DNA of 64,000 nucleotides from Rhizobium anhuiense (GTDB taxonomy: Bacteria; Pseudomonadota; Alphaproteobacteria; Rhizobiales; Rhizobiaceae): contig NZ_ML133522.1 in assembly GCF_003985145.1 (NCBI RefSeq), forward strand, positions 372,001-436,000. Reading direction: 5' to 3'. The translations under genes were made by a program, and so were the position numbers. This document shows, piece by piece, positions 1 through 8,565 of this stretch (within the stretch, counting starts at the first letter, position 1; every line of letters starts with the position of its first letter). The notes under the pieces are model-generated. The model searched no databases. It worked only from the letters and a program-made list of their open reading frames with translations, and was not told the DNA's origin.

Positions 1-798
1 GACGAAGGGACCGGCGGCATCGGCCGGCGTGATCGTGTAGCTGACGACGGGCAGGCCGCCGTTCAAGCGCAGCTCTTCGAGAATGGCATCGGTGTCGTTG
101 GGATCGAGCTTCGACCCGGTCATCTGGTCATAGGCATAGATGCCCTTGGTGACGTTCGAGCCCATATGGCCGTCGATGACGCCGGGGGAGATGCCGGCGC
201 GATCGAGGAAGACCTGCAGCGCGACGATCTCCGGCTTCGACTTGTTCTTCAGCGTGATGACGGGCTCTTCGGGTGCGGCCTTCGGCTGATCGGCAGGCGG
301 GATCTGCTGGTCGGGGTCGATCGAGGCGTAGTCGTCGCCGGGCTGCGGATTGCCGATGCTGTTGTCATCAGGATAGGGCTGGTCGTCGAGCGGCTGCCGT
401 TCGATCGCGGCATCGCGTGGAACGCCGCCGGTCACGGCGCCGCGCTCGGAATAACGCGTATCGCCATAGGGATTGTTGTCGGAATAATAGGGGTCGTTGC
501 CGCCCTGGTCGTTATAGACTTCGCGCGGGCCGGGTCGCGGCGGATAATAGCCGCGGGCGCGCATCTCGGTGGCAACGACGTTGCCGTAGTCGTCGATCAA
601 CACACGATTGCCGCTGCGGTCGCGGGCGTAGATATAGCCGCGCGGGACATAATCGAGGATTTCGCCGCTCGGCGTCACGAGCACGACATCGCTCTGGCGG
701 CGGTCGCGGAATTGCTGCGCGCCTGCTTCCGGCGCTGCAGCCGCAATGGCTGCCAGCACGGCCGCAAGCGAAAATGCCGACTTCAAAAAGCGATTCAC
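1..798 (-). CDS. L,D-transpeptidase family protein, N-terminal part (runs off window)
   Basis: The frame read leftward from a GTG at 798 stays open to the window edge, so the C-terminus is missing. A GAGG ribosome-binding site lies 8 nt before the GTG. The protein begins with a cleavable Sec signal peptide (about residues 1-27, ending AGA-QQ). A proline- and aspartate-rich spacer follows, then a peptidoglycan-binding-like segment (KPEIVALQVFLDRAGISPG). This order is typical of rhizobial ErfK/YkuD L,D-transpeptidases, which make 3-3 cross-links or anchor proteins in the periplasm. The catalytic YkuD domain with its His and Cys is not in view, so the family call is an inference from the N-terminal half. 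Confidence 0.72.
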   Translation of the reverse strand, partial: MNRFLKSAFSLAAVLAAIAAAAPEAGAQQFRDRRQSDVVLVTPSGEILDYVPRGYIYARDRSGNRVLIDDYGNVVATEMRARGYYPPRPGPREVYNDQGGNDPYYSDNNPYGDTRYSERGAVTGGVPRDAAIERQPLDDQPYPDDNSIGNPQPGDDYASIDPDQQIPPADQPKAAPEEPVITLKNKSKPEIVALQVFLDRAGISPGVIDGHMGSNVTKGIYAYDQMTGSKLDPNDTDAILEELRLNGGLPVVSYTITPADAAGPFV

Positions 799-1050
799 GT
801 CTCACACCTCGAACAGTGACTGGCAGACACACACCTGCGAATTTTGACGCTAGTGTGGAATTTATGAAAGCGTACTGAACAAAATATGAAAATCACTAAG
901 ATTTCCTTTTACTCATAAACGTTTGCGCCCTTGTGTCCGTTCCGCAAAATCCACGGTTGCTGCAAAAACACAAGATGAGAGCGGCGGCGATTGACGAATG
1001 GAGGCGTGAAACCTAACGCTACGGGCCGATAATTCCTCAAGGAGACCGTG

Positions 1051-1890
1051 ATGATCGAATTTGCCGCCGCAAGCGGGCCGCGCCTGATGCTGGACGAAAC
1101 ATCGGTGCTCGATATCGGCGGATGCATCGTCGACGGCGTCGATATCGCGCCGAAACGCGCCATTCCCGACGACGGCGATCCGCGAATCGATCACTCGCTC
1201 GAAGGCTTCCTCTTTACCTGCGGGCCGGATCACATCCGCCACCGTCAGCCGATTCCCGACCGGGGCGACGGCAAAGTCTATCCGCTGCACGGATCGGCCT
1301 CTGGCCATGCGGCAAAGGTGCTGTGGACGAAATTCGAGAACGGCAATGCCGAATGTCGCGCCGATATCGACATCACCACTGTCGAAGGACTGCCGCAGCG
1401 CATCGAACGGCTGTGGCGGATCGACGGGGCGACGGGCGAGGTGCTGCTCGAAGACCGGGTCGTCAATACCAGCGATCGGACGGTGCCGACCTTCCTGATG
1501 TATCACATGAACGTTGGCGGCAAATGGCTGGACGACGGCACGCGGCTCGAAGGCCGGATGCTGGAGAATGGTGGTTTCCCCTGGGCATTCGGCGAGGAGC
1601 CGGGCGGCATCTTCTGCGTCGCGGCGCCGGCGGTGGAGGAAGGTTTCGCGGAGGTCCGCCTCGGGCCGATCGCCGCAATCGGCGGCAGGACGCTCAGCGT
1701 GCGTTTCCGCGCCGACACGCTGCCCTATCTTCAGGTCTGGCGGAACCAGAAGCCGCCGGCCCATATCATCGGCATCGAGCCGGTGTCGCATCGCTGGGTG
1801 CTGCGCGACGAGCTCGAGGCAGCCGGTGAGTTCAACATGCTGGCGCCAGGCGAGAGCCGCAGCTATGCGCTGACCTTTACCTTTCTGTGA
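1051..1890 (+). CDS. DUF4432 family aldose-1-epimerase-like protein
   Basis: This 279-residue protein has no signal peptide. It resembles the galactose-mutarotase-like DUF4432 family, with a beta-rich body and conserved pieces such as PLHGSASGHAAKV, MYHMNVGG and QVWRNQKPP. By family it is expected to bind or isomerise a sugar in the cytoplasm; the substrate is unknown. The ATG at 1051 is preferred over the GTG at 1048 because AAGGAG at 1039-1044 is then 6 nt away. It is the first of three same-strand genes (this gene, BLH phosphatase, RidA) separated by about 70 nt each, so they may share a transcript. Confidence 0.7.
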   Translation: MIEFAAASGPRLMLDETSVLDIGGCIVDGVDIAPKRAIPDDGDPRIDHSLEGFLFTCGPDHIRHRQPIPDRGDGKVYPLHGSASGHAAKVLWTKFENGNAECRADIDITTVEGLPQRIERLWRIDGATGEVLLEDRVVNTSDRTVPTFLMYHMNVGGKWLDDGTRLEGRMLENGGFPWAFGEEPGGIFCVAAPAVEEGFAEVRLGPIAAIGGRTLSVRFRADTLPYLQVWRNQKPPAHIIGIEPVSHRWVLRDELEAAGEFNMLAPGESRSYALTFTFL

Positions 1891-1961
1891 GCGAAGTGTT
1901 GTTGACGCTGGCAGACCTCCGTCGTAGACCTTCACCCCACGATTTTTGAGGAGACAAGACG

Positions 1962-2300
1962 ATGGATATTCGCCAGATCGACGATGAATATTCGGTTTCG
2001 GGCCAGATCACGCTCGAGGAACTCGACGAGATCAAGGCGCTGGGGTTCAAATCGATCGTCTGCCATCGTCCCGACCACGAAAGTCCCGACCAGACGTCGT
2101 TTTCCGTCATCGAGGCGCGCGCCAAGGAGGTCGGCCTCGAGATCGCCCATGTGCCTGTCGGGCCGATGGGCGTGACCGAAGAAGCCGTGCAGGGCATGGT
2201 CGACGCGCTCGACGAATTCCCGCGGCCGATGTTGGGCTATTGCCGTTCCGGCGCACGCTCGACGGCGATTTACCAGAAGACCCACCATATCCGTAACTGA
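1962..2300 (+). CDS. BLH/DUF442 (TIGR01244) family phosphatase or sulfurtransferase-like protein
   Basis: This 112-residue cytoplasmic protein has a cysteine P-loop, CRSGARS, near residues 94-100, after a VCHRPDHE segment. It matches the beta-lactamase-hydrolase-like phosphatase domain (DUF442/TIGR01244), a dual-specificity-phosphatase fold that in plant-associated bacteria is often fused to a persulfide-dioxygenase domain. Here the domain stands alone. GAGGAGAC lies just ahead of the ATG. The Cys-x5-Arg loop is intact, so it is probably active on a phosphate or persulfide substrate. The neighbouring RidA gene suggests metabolite-damage control, but that link is only inferred. Confidence 0.75.
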   Translation: MDIRQIDDEYSVSGQITLEELDEIKALGFKSIVCHRPDHESPDQTSFSVIEARAKEVGLEIAHVPVGPMGVTEEAVQGMVDALDEFPRPMLGYCRSGARSTAIYQKTHHIRN

Positions 2301-2374
2301 GCCCCATTCCCGGGCGCAGATTTTCCGGCGCTGACCTTCAGCGCCGCCACCTTCCATTCACTCAGGAGACTATG

Positions 2375-2719
2375 ATGAGCATTAAGCGTATCGACGTCGG
2401 CGCGCGCATGAGCGGCGCCGTCATTCACGGCAACACGGTCTATCTCGCGGGCCAGGTCGGCGAGGGCGAAAGCGTCACCGATCAGTGCAAGTCCTCGCTT
2501 GCCGAAGTCGACCGCCTGCTGGCTGCATCAGGCAGCAACAAGTCGAAAATCCTGCAGACGATCATCTACCTTGCCGACATCGCCGATTTCGCCGAGATGA
2601 ACGCCGTCTGGGAAGGCTGGATCGATCCTGCCAATCCGCCGGCCCGCGCCACCAGCGAAGCCAAGCTCGCTGCGCCGAAATACAAGGTCGAGTTCATCGT
2701 CACGGCGGCCATCGACTGA
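2375..2719 (+). CDS. RidA family reactive-intermediate deaminase
   Basis: A 114-residue RidA/YjgF/UK114-family protein. The family hydrolyses reactive enamine/imine products of PLP enzymes such as 2-aminoacrylate. It has the expected size and fold signature (VIHGNTVYLAGQVG near the N-terminus, NPPARATSEAKLAAP near the C-terminus). The Arg of PPARATSE corresponds to the family's conserved substrate-carboxylate-binding Arg. AGGAG at 2364-2368 is 6 nt from the ATG at 2375 but only 3 nt from the ATG at 2372, so 2375 is preferred. An intrinsic terminator follows at 2745-2771. Confidence 0.9.
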   Translation: MSIKRIDVGARMSGAVIHGNTVYLAGQVGEGESVTDQCKSSLAEVDRLLAASGSNKSKILQTIIYLADIADFAEMNAVWEGWIDPANPPARATSEAKLAAPKYKVEFIVTAAID

Positions 2720-2744
2720 AGTCGCAGCGTCCCTATCCTTCAAG

Positions 2745-2771
2745 GCCGGTGAGTTTTCTCACCGGCTTTTT
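2745..2771 (+). terminator. Rho-independent terminator after the RidA gene
   Basis: A perfect 9-bp stem (GCCGGTGAG at 2745-2753, CTCACCGGC at 2758-2766) with a TTTT loop is followed by five T. It ends the plus-strand RidA transcript. It overlaps the last bases and stop codon of the convergent ThDP-enzyme gene, so the two genes are packed tail to tail with no spacer. Confidence 0.9.
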
Positions 2772-4417
2772 GTTTGCGCGATTTCCGAGAGCGTACGCGT
2801 CGGCGTGATCGCCTCAGGATCGAGCTTGACTTCGATGATCGAGGGTTTGCCGCTGGCGCGCGCCCGCTCGAAGGCCGGGGCGAATTCGTCCGTCCTTTCC
2901 ACCGTCTCGCCATGGCCGCCATAGGCGCGGGCAAGGGCTGCGAAGTCGGGATTGGTCAGATCGGTGCTGCTGACACGACCCGGATATTCACGCTCCTGGT
3001 GCATGCGGATGGTGCCGTAGATGCCGTTGTTGACGACCACCGCGATGATCGGCAGATCGTGGCGGATGGCGGTGGCGAATTCCTGGCCGTGCATCAGGAA
3101 GCAGCCGTCGCCGGCAAAGCAGATGACCTCGCGCTCGGGAAAGAGACGCTTGGCGGCAACGGCCGCCGGCAGGCCGTACCCCATCGAGCCGGAGGTGGGG
3201 GCGGCTTGAGTGTTGAAGCGCCGGAAACGATGGAAGCGATGCACCCAGGTGGCGTAGTTGCCCGCACCATTGGTGAAAATCGTCTCCGGCTTCGTATTGG
3301 CCTCCAGCCATTCCATGATCGGCCCCATGTGGACGGCACCTGGCCCGGTCGCCGGCGGGGTCGACCAGGTGAGATAGGCCTGGTGCAGGCGCGCGGTGCG
3401 CTCGGTCCAGTGCGGTTCGGCCGGCGCTTCCAGGTCGGCGAGTGCTGCGACGAAATCGGCCGGCGCGGCGCAGATGGCAAGATCCGGGCGGTAGATGCGG
3501 CCAAGCTCGGAAGCGTCGGGATGGATGTGCACCAGCGATTGCTGGGGGTAGGGGATATCGATCAGCGTATAGGACGAGGACGGCATTTCCGACATGCGGC
3601 CGCCGAGGAGGATCAGCAGGTCGCTCTCCTTAATCTCCTTTGCCAATGCCGGATTGATGCCGATGCCGACATCGCCGGCATAAGAGGGATGGAGGTGATC
3701 GAACAGCATCTGCCGGCGGAAGGAGCAGCCGACGGGGAGCTGGAAACGCTCGGCGAAGCTCTGAAAATCGGCGACGGCATCGGCATCCCAGCGCGTGCCG
3801 CCAAGGATCACCATCGGCCGCTCGGCCTTCAGCAGCCTTATATAGAAATCGTCGATCTGCCGGCGGCCGGGATGGGCCTCGACATTGGCATAGTGCCTGG
3901 CGCGGGGTGCCTCGACCTCGTCGCGCAGCATGTCTTCCGGCAGCGTCAGCACGACCGGGCCGGGACGGCCGGAGGTGGCGACCGCAAAGGCGCGGGTGAC
4001 GAATTCGGGAATACGGGCGGCATCGTCGATCTCGCCCACCCACTTGGCGAATTCGGTGAAGGCGCGGCGGAACTCGACCTCCTGGAAGGCCTCGCGCTCG
4101 CGTGCTTCCCGCTGCACCTGGCCGATGAACAAGATCATCGGGATCGAGTCCTGCTTGGCGATGTGCAGGCCGGCGGAAGCGTTGGTGGCGCCGGGGCCGC
4201 GAGTCACCATGCAGATGCCGGGTTCGCCGGTCAGCCTGCCCCAACAATCCGCCATCATCGCCGCGCCCCCCTCCTGGCGGCAGACGAGAACGTCGATATC
4301 GCTGTCACGCAGCGCATCGAGAACGGCGAGGAAGCTCTCGCCGGGAACGCAGGAAAGCCGCTTGACGCCATTCGCCTTCAGCGCCTCGACGATCAGTTCT
4401 CCGCCGGTCTTCTTCAT
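2759..4417 (-). CDS. Thiamine-diphosphate-dependent enzyme (acetolactate synthase/oxalyl-CoA decarboxylase superfamily)
   Basis: A 552-residue protein with the three-domain ThDP-enzyme layout. The N-terminal PYR domain carries the catalytic Glu49 in CRQEGGAAM and a GPGATNASAG loop. A central FAD-like domain follows. The C-terminal PP domain has the metal-diphosphate motif GDGCFLMHG...NNGIYG. The start at 4417 (MKKTGGEL) is preferred over in-frame upstream starts because it fits the family N-terminus and has AAGAAGG before it. It is the last gene of a four-gene operon, 13 nt after a class III CoA-transferase. That pairing recalls frc-oxc of oxalate degradation, but the protein is not clearly an oxalyl-CoA decarboxylase. 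A 2-hydroxyacyl-CoA lyase or another carboligase is also possible. Confidence 0.8.
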   Translation of the reverse strand: MKKTGGELIVEALKANGVKRLSCVPGESFLAVLDALRDSDIDVLVCRQEGGAAMMADCWGRLTGEPGICMVTRGPGATNASAGLHIAKQDSIPMILFIGQVQREAREREAFQEVEFRRAFTEFAKWVGEIDDAARIPEFVTRAFAVATSGRPGPVVLTLPEDMLRDEVEAPRARHYANVEAHPGRRQIDDFYIRLLKAERPMVILGGTRWDADAVADFQSFAERFQLPVGCSFRRQMLFDHLHPSYAGDVGIGINPALAKEIKESDLLILLGGRMSEMPSSSYTLIDIPYPQQSLVHIHPDASELGRIYRPDLAICAAPADFVAALADLEAPAEPHWTERTARLHQAYLTWSTPPATGPGAVHMGPIMEWLEANTKPETIFTNGAGNYATWVHRFHRFRRFNTQAAPTSGSMGYGLPAAVAAKRLFPEREVICFAGDGCFLMHGQEFATAIRHDLPIIAVVVNNGIYGTIRMHQEREYPGRVSSTDLTNPDFAALARAYGGHGETVERTDEFAPAFERARASGKPSIIEVKLDPEAITPTRTLSEIAQTKSR

Positions 4418-4430
4418 GACAATGCCTTCT

Positions 4431-5633
4431 TCATGATGATCTCTCCCCATCACGCTCAGCGAGTTCCGCCAGAATTTCCGCCTGGTGTTCGCCGAGGCGC
4501 GGGCTCGGCCTGTCATAACGCAGCGGCGTCTCCGACAGCACGACAGGCGTCCTCACTCCGGGGATCACGGTGCCGGCGGCGTCCGCAAGATCGATGCGCA
4601 GGCCGCGGGCCTGCACCTGCGGATCGGCGAACATTTCCTCGATCGTGTTGATTGCGCCTGATGGAACGGCATTCTCCTCGCAGGCCTTCAAGAGATCCGC
4701 CTTCTGCCATTTCAGCGTTTCGGTGGAGATGAGGCGGCGCACCTCGCCGCGATTGCCGACCCGAGCCTTGTTGGTGGCGAAACGCTCGTCGCAGGCCACG
4801 GTCTCCAGGCCGAGGAGGGTGCAGAGGCGACGGAACTGGCCGTCATTGCCGACCGCGAGGATGAGATAACCGTCCGCCGTCGGCACGACCTCATAGGGCG
4901 AGATATTGGGATGGGCATTGCCAAGGCGGGTCGGTGCGGCGCCGGAGACGAGGTAATTCATGTTCTGATTGGCGAGCACGGCCGATTGCACATCGAGCAG
5001 GGCCATGTCGATCAATTGGCCTTCGCCCGATTTGAGGGCATGGATCAGGGCGGCTTCGATTGCCGAGACGGCATAGATGCCGGTGAAGATATCGGCGATG
5101 GCGACACCCGCCTTCATCGGCTGGCCGCCCGGTTCGCCGGTGATCGACATGAAGCCCGACATGCCCTGGACGATGTAGTCATAGCCGGCGAGGCTGGCAT
5201 AGGGGCCGGTCTGGCCGAAGCCGGTGATCGAACAATAGACGAGCTTCGGGTTGATCTTGCGCAGGCTGTCGTAATCGAGCCCGTATTTGACGAGGCCGCC
5301 GAGCTTGAAATTCTCGATCAACACATCGGCGGTGGAAACGAGGCGGCGGACGAGATCCTGGCCTTCGGGGCTTTTCAGGTCGGCGGTGACGGAGCGCTTG
5401 CCACGATTGGCGGCGTGGTAATAGGCGGCCGAGAGGTTCTCGCCATCGGCGCCCTCGACGAAGGGCGGCCCCCATTCGCGCGTGTCGTCGCCGCCCTCGG
5501 GATTTTCGACCTTGATAACGTCGGCGCCGAGATCGGCGAGCATCTGTCCCGCCCAAGGGCCGGCGAGCACGCGGGCAAGCTCGATCACCCGGATTCCGGC
5601 AAGCGGCGGCTTCTTCGTCACGGTCTCTGTCAT
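4431..5633 (-). CDS. CaiB/BaiF (class III) CoA-transferase
   Basis: This 400-residue protein has the class III CoA-transferase signature: an N-terminal GIRVIELARVLAGPWAGQ segment, LGADVIKVE, and an Asp181 in VAIADIFTG that aligns with the catalytic Asp169 of formyl-CoA transferase. These cytoplasmic enzymes move CoA between carboxylic acids through an aspartyl anhydride. A strong GGGAGGAAC site precedes the ATG. It lies 17 nt after an EamA permease gene and 13 nt before the ThDP-enzyme gene. The operon may activate an imported organic acid as a CoA thioester and then cleave or decarboxylate it; the substrate cannot be read from sequence. Confidence 0.88.
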   Translation of the reverse strand: MTETVTKKPPLAGIRVIELARVLAGPWAGQMLADLGADVIKVENPEGGDDTREWGPPFVEGADGENLSAAYYHAANRGKRSVTADLKSPEGQDLVRRLVSTADVLIENFKLGGLVKYGLDYDSLRKINPKLVYCSITGFGQTGPYASLAGYDYIVQGMSGFMSITGEPGGQPMKAGVAIADIFTGIYAVSAIEAALIHALKSGEGQLIDMALLDVQSAVLANQNMNYLVSGAAPTRLGNAHPNISPYEVVPTADGYLILAVGNDGQFRRLCTLLGLETVACDERFATNKARVGNRGEVRRLISTETLKWQKADLLKACEENAVPSGAINTIEEMFADPQVQARGLRIDLADAAGTVIPGVRTPVVLSETPLRYDRPSPRLGEHQAEILAELAERDGERSS

Positions 5634-5650
5634 GTTCCTCCCGGCACTGT

Positions 5651-6607
5651 CTACGGCGCCATCGTCACCTCAGATGTATCGGATACAGGCTTTGAAGCAA
5701 AGCGGCGCTCGCGCCAGAGGATGTAGATGCCCGATGCCACGATGATGGCAATGCCGAGCCATTTGACGGCATCCGGAAAGTCGCCGAAGACCAGCCAGGC
5801 GAAGATCGTCGCCGAGACGATCTCGAAATATTGCAGCGGCGCTAGCGTCGAGGCCGGTGCTGCGCGATAGGCGTAGACGCCGACGATGCCGGTGATTGCG
5901 GCCATGGCGCCGACGCCGGCGACATAGAACCAGGCGCGGCCTTCCGGCATGACGGGATCGAAGAGGTCGGAACCGGTTCCCTGACCGAGGAAAAGCAGGA
6001 GGACACAGAAGAGCAGGCCCCAGATGCTCATCTGGAACTGCATCGACCAGGGGTCTTCCCTGCGCGAGAGGGCGCGGGTCATCAGTACGAAGATGGCGAT
6101 GCAGAGCGCGCTGACGACAGGCAGAAGCGCGATGTAGCCGACCTCTTCGAAACTTGGCTGAATGATCAGCATCGCCCCGAAGAAGCCGACGCCGCAGGCG
6201 GTATAACGTCGCCAGCCAATCGTCTCCTTCAGGAAGATGCCGCCGAGGATCGTCACCATGATCGGCTCGACGAAGAAGATCGCGATCGCGTCGGCGACCG
6301 CCATATATTTCAGCGTGGTGACGAAGGAGATCATCGAGATGGTGATGATCGCGCCGCGGATGGCATGGAAGAGGCTCTGGCGCCAGGAGAAATCGGCGAA
6401 GCTGCGCCGCCATATCACAAGCGGCAGCATGCAGAGCGCCTGGACGACGAAACGGCCGGCGGTGATCTCCCCGGATGGCACGGTGGTGATGGCAAGCTTG
6501 GCGAAGATATCGATGAGCGGCGAGACCATCACCGAAAGAACCATCAGCGCAAGCCCCGTCGTCACGTCGGAGGCGGACGAAACGGGGCGGGCGGAGGTGC
6601 TGCTCAT
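5651..6607 (-). CDS. DMT superfamily transporter, EamA domains
   Basis: A 318-residue inner-membrane protein with about ten hydrophobic helices in two EamA repeats (for example GLALMVLSVMVSPLIDIFAK and FGDFPDAVKWLGIAIIVASG). It belongs to the drug/metabolite transporter superfamily, whose members import or export small metabolites. The start MSSTSARP at 6607 is chosen because the longer in-frame extension is charged and lacks a ribosome-binding site. It is the second gene of the hydrolase-permease-CoA-transferase-ThDP operon, so it may carry that pathway's substrate or product. Confidence 0.82.
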   Translation of the reverse strand: MSSTSARPVSSASDVTTGLALMVLSVMVSPLIDIFAKLAITTVPSGEITAGRFVVQALCMLPLVIWRRSFADFSWRQSLFHAIRGAIITISMISFVTTLKYMAVADAIAIFFVEPIMVTILGGIFLKETIGWRRYTACGVGFFGAMLIIQPSFEEVGYIALLPVVSALCIAIFVLMTRALSRREDPWSMQFQMSIWGLLFCVLLLFLGQGTGSDLFDPVMPEGRAWFYVAGVGAMAAITGIVGVYAYRAAPASTLAPLQYFEIVSATIFAWLVFGDFPDAVKWLGIAIIVASGIYILWRERRFASKPVSDTSEVTMAP

Positions 6608-6639
6608 GATGAAATCCCCGTACTCAGCATATTGGTCGC

Positions 6640-7569
6640 TCAGGATCTTGCGACCACCTCGTCGCACCAGTCGGCGAAAGCTGCGATCGCCGCATCCGCG
6701 CCGATCTCATTCAGCGTCTCGTGTCGCAAGTCCTGATATATCTGAGTGCTGATACGGGAGAAGCCCAGGCCTTTCAAATGGTTTGACAGCCAGAGCACGG
6801 CTTTTCCCCGCTCCGTCGCCGGGTCTTCTCCGCCGCCGACCAGATGAACCGGCATATCGCGCGGCAGCCGGTCGAGATGGATTTTCTGCGGTCCGCGGAA
6901 GGTCAGCTCGAAGAGATCGAGCCAGAGAGAGACCGAGGCGTCGAAGCCGCAAAGCGGATCGGCGACATATTTGTCGACTTCATCGGGTCTGTGCGACAGC
7001 CAGTCGAACTCGGTGCGGCGGCCGGGAATGGATTTGCCCCAGGCGCCGAAGGTGAGCTTCGGCAGCAGGCCGCTCGGCACGTCGGAGCCCTTCAGCATGC
7101 GCTCGGCCAGCAGGATCGCCTGGGCGGCGCGGCCGGCGAGGCCGACGGCGAAATTCGAATTCCAGACGGCGACGGCGTCGAAGTCGGCCGGAGCGGTGAC
7201 GGCTGCATTGAGGGCGATGAGGCCGCCCATCGAATGGCCGAAGAGGATGATCGGCAGGCCGGGATGGCGGGATGCCGCATGGCCGCGCATGGCGATGAGG
7301 TCGCCGATCACCCTTTCGACGCCACCTCGTCGGGCGAAGCGGCCGATCGGCGCATCGGGCGCCGTCGTTTCGCCGTGGCCGCGGTGATCATGGGCATAGA
7401 CATGATAGCGGCGCGCCGCCATCGTCTCGGCAAAGGCGCGATAGCGTTTCGAATGTTCGGCGAGGCCATGCGATATCAACAGGATGCCGCGGGCCGGACC
7501 AGTAGCTTCAGCATGGTGATAAGCCAGCGACGCCCCCACTACGGCGAGCTTCTGCGTTTCAGCAAACAT
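6640..7569 (-). CDS. Alpha/beta hydrolase, monoacylglycerol-lipase/lysophospholipase type
   Basis: This 309-residue protein has the serine-hydrolase elbow GHSMGG (Ser113), an oxyanion segment SHGLAEHS near residue 33, an acid candidate in VGGGEDPAT, and a histidine in LRHETLNE. It matches the Hydrolase_4/PldB-like lysophospholipase group, which cleaves esters in the cytoplasm. AGGGAGGATCC precedes the ATG. It is the first gene of the four-gene minus-strand operon that continues into EamA, CoA-transferase and ThDP enzyme, so it may release the acid that those genes process. The natural ester is unknown. Confidence 0.82.
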   Translation of the reverse strand: MFAETQKLAVVGASLAYHHAEATGPARGILLISHGLAEHSKRYRAFAETMAARRYHVYAHDHRGHGETTAPDAPIGRFARRGGVERVIGDLIAMRGHAASRHPGLPIILFGHSMGGLIALNAAVTAPADFDAVAVWNSNFAVGLAGRAAQAILLAERMLKGSDVPSGLLPKLTFGAWGKSIPGRRTEFDWLSHRPDEVDKYVADPLCGFDASVSLWLDLFELTFRGPQKIHLDRLPRDMPVHLVGGGEDPATERGKAVLWLSNHLKGLGFSRISTQIYQDLRHETLNEIGADAAIAAFADWCDEVVARS

Positions 7570-7726
7570 ATGGATCCTCCCTGCGGCAACAGACCAGATT
7601 GCCTGATAAAAGCAACATGGGGGTTTGGTTTATCCGATAACAAAATACGACGTTGCTGCGATTCAGGGTTGCGCCCGTTTGAGCTTCGTGCTTATTTGTT
7701 CCCGTATTGTTCTTTTGGGGGTTGAA

Positions 7727-8467
7727 ATGAGCAGCATGCAATTGCGTACCCTGGCGTTTGCCTTGTCGATGGTTGTTTCCGGCGCCGCTACGGCCCAGGA
7801 GGGCGGTGGGCGCACCCGTTTCATTCTGGCGGCGAGCTGGCAGCCCGCCTTCTGCCAGACGAACCAGAAAAAGGCCGAATGCGCGACCCAGGCCGTGGAA
7901 CGCCATGACGCGACGAACTTCTCGTTGCACGGGCTCTGGCCGATGCGCCAGGATTATTGCGGCGTCAGCGCCGACCAGAAGGCCGCCGATAAGGATGGCA
8001 ACTGGAACACATTGCCGGAGGTCGTGCTTTCGGCCGAGACGAAGACGGCGCTGGCAAAAGCGATGCCCGGCACGCAATCCGGCCTGGAACGGCATGAATG
8101 GACGAAGCACGGCACCTGCACGAAAATGAGCGCGGACGACTATTTCGGCGTCGGCGTGCATCTGGTCGGCGCGCTCAATGCCTCGGCGGTGCGCGAGCTC
8201 TTCGCCGCCAATATCGGCAAGCCTGTCAAGGCCGACGCGATCAAGGCGGCTTTCGACAAGAGCTTCGGGCCTGGCGCCGGCGACCGCGTCAAGATGAGCT
8301 GCCGGCGGGCCGGCAACATCAGGATGATCAGCGAGCTGACGATCGGGCTTTCGGAAGCCGCCGGGGCGGCATCGGCGAAAAGTGCCGGGCTTGCCGATCT
8401 GATCCAGGGCGCGGGAAAAACCTCGTTCGGCTGCGACGAAGGTGTGGTCGACGCTGCGGGCTTTTGA
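7727..8467 (+). CDS. Ribonuclease T2 family protein, secreted
   Basis: This 246-residue protein begins with a Sec signal peptide (about residues 1-23, ending ATAQ). It has both RNase T2 active-site blocks: CAS I as FSLHGLWP (His68) and CAS II as HEWTKHGTC (residues 123-131). Several cysteines suit periplasmic disulfides. The family cleaves RNA through 2',3'-cyclic phosphates, so this is probably a periplasmic or secreted RNA scavenger like E. coli RNase I. The ATG at 7727 fits the signal peptide; another ATG lies three codons downstream. The gene is divergent from the hydrolase operon and not obviously in an operon. Confidence 0.92.
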   Translation: MSSMQLRTLAFALSMVVSGAATAQEGGGRTRFILAASWQPAFCQTNQKKAECATQAVERHDATNFSLHGLWPMRQDYCGVSADQKAADKDGNWNTLPEVVLSAETKTALAKAMPGTQSGLERHEWTKHGTCTKMSADDYFGVGVHLVGALNASAVRELFAANIGKPVKADAIKAAFDKSFGPGAGDRVKMSCRRAGNIRMISELTIGLSEAAGAASAKSAGLADLIQGAGKTSFGCDEGVVDAAGF

Positions 8468-8565
8468 CCGGAAATCCGAAGTAAACCGGGTTTCGGCGTT
8501 GCCCGCAGGCGCTGTTTCGCCTACATAGCGGCACAATCGAAGTTTCCCGCCCGGAGCAGCGCAGT

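Noticed and set aside
166..819. 217-codon plus-strand open frame at the window start
   Set aside because: Antisense to a partial gene with signal peptide and domain features; the minus frame is the real one.
2774..4651. A 625-codon open frame on the plus strand opposite the ThDP and CoA-transferase genes
   Set aside because: Its translation is low-complexity Arg/Gly/Ala-rich, has no recognisable domain, and mirrors two well-supported genes; typical GC-rich antisense shadow.
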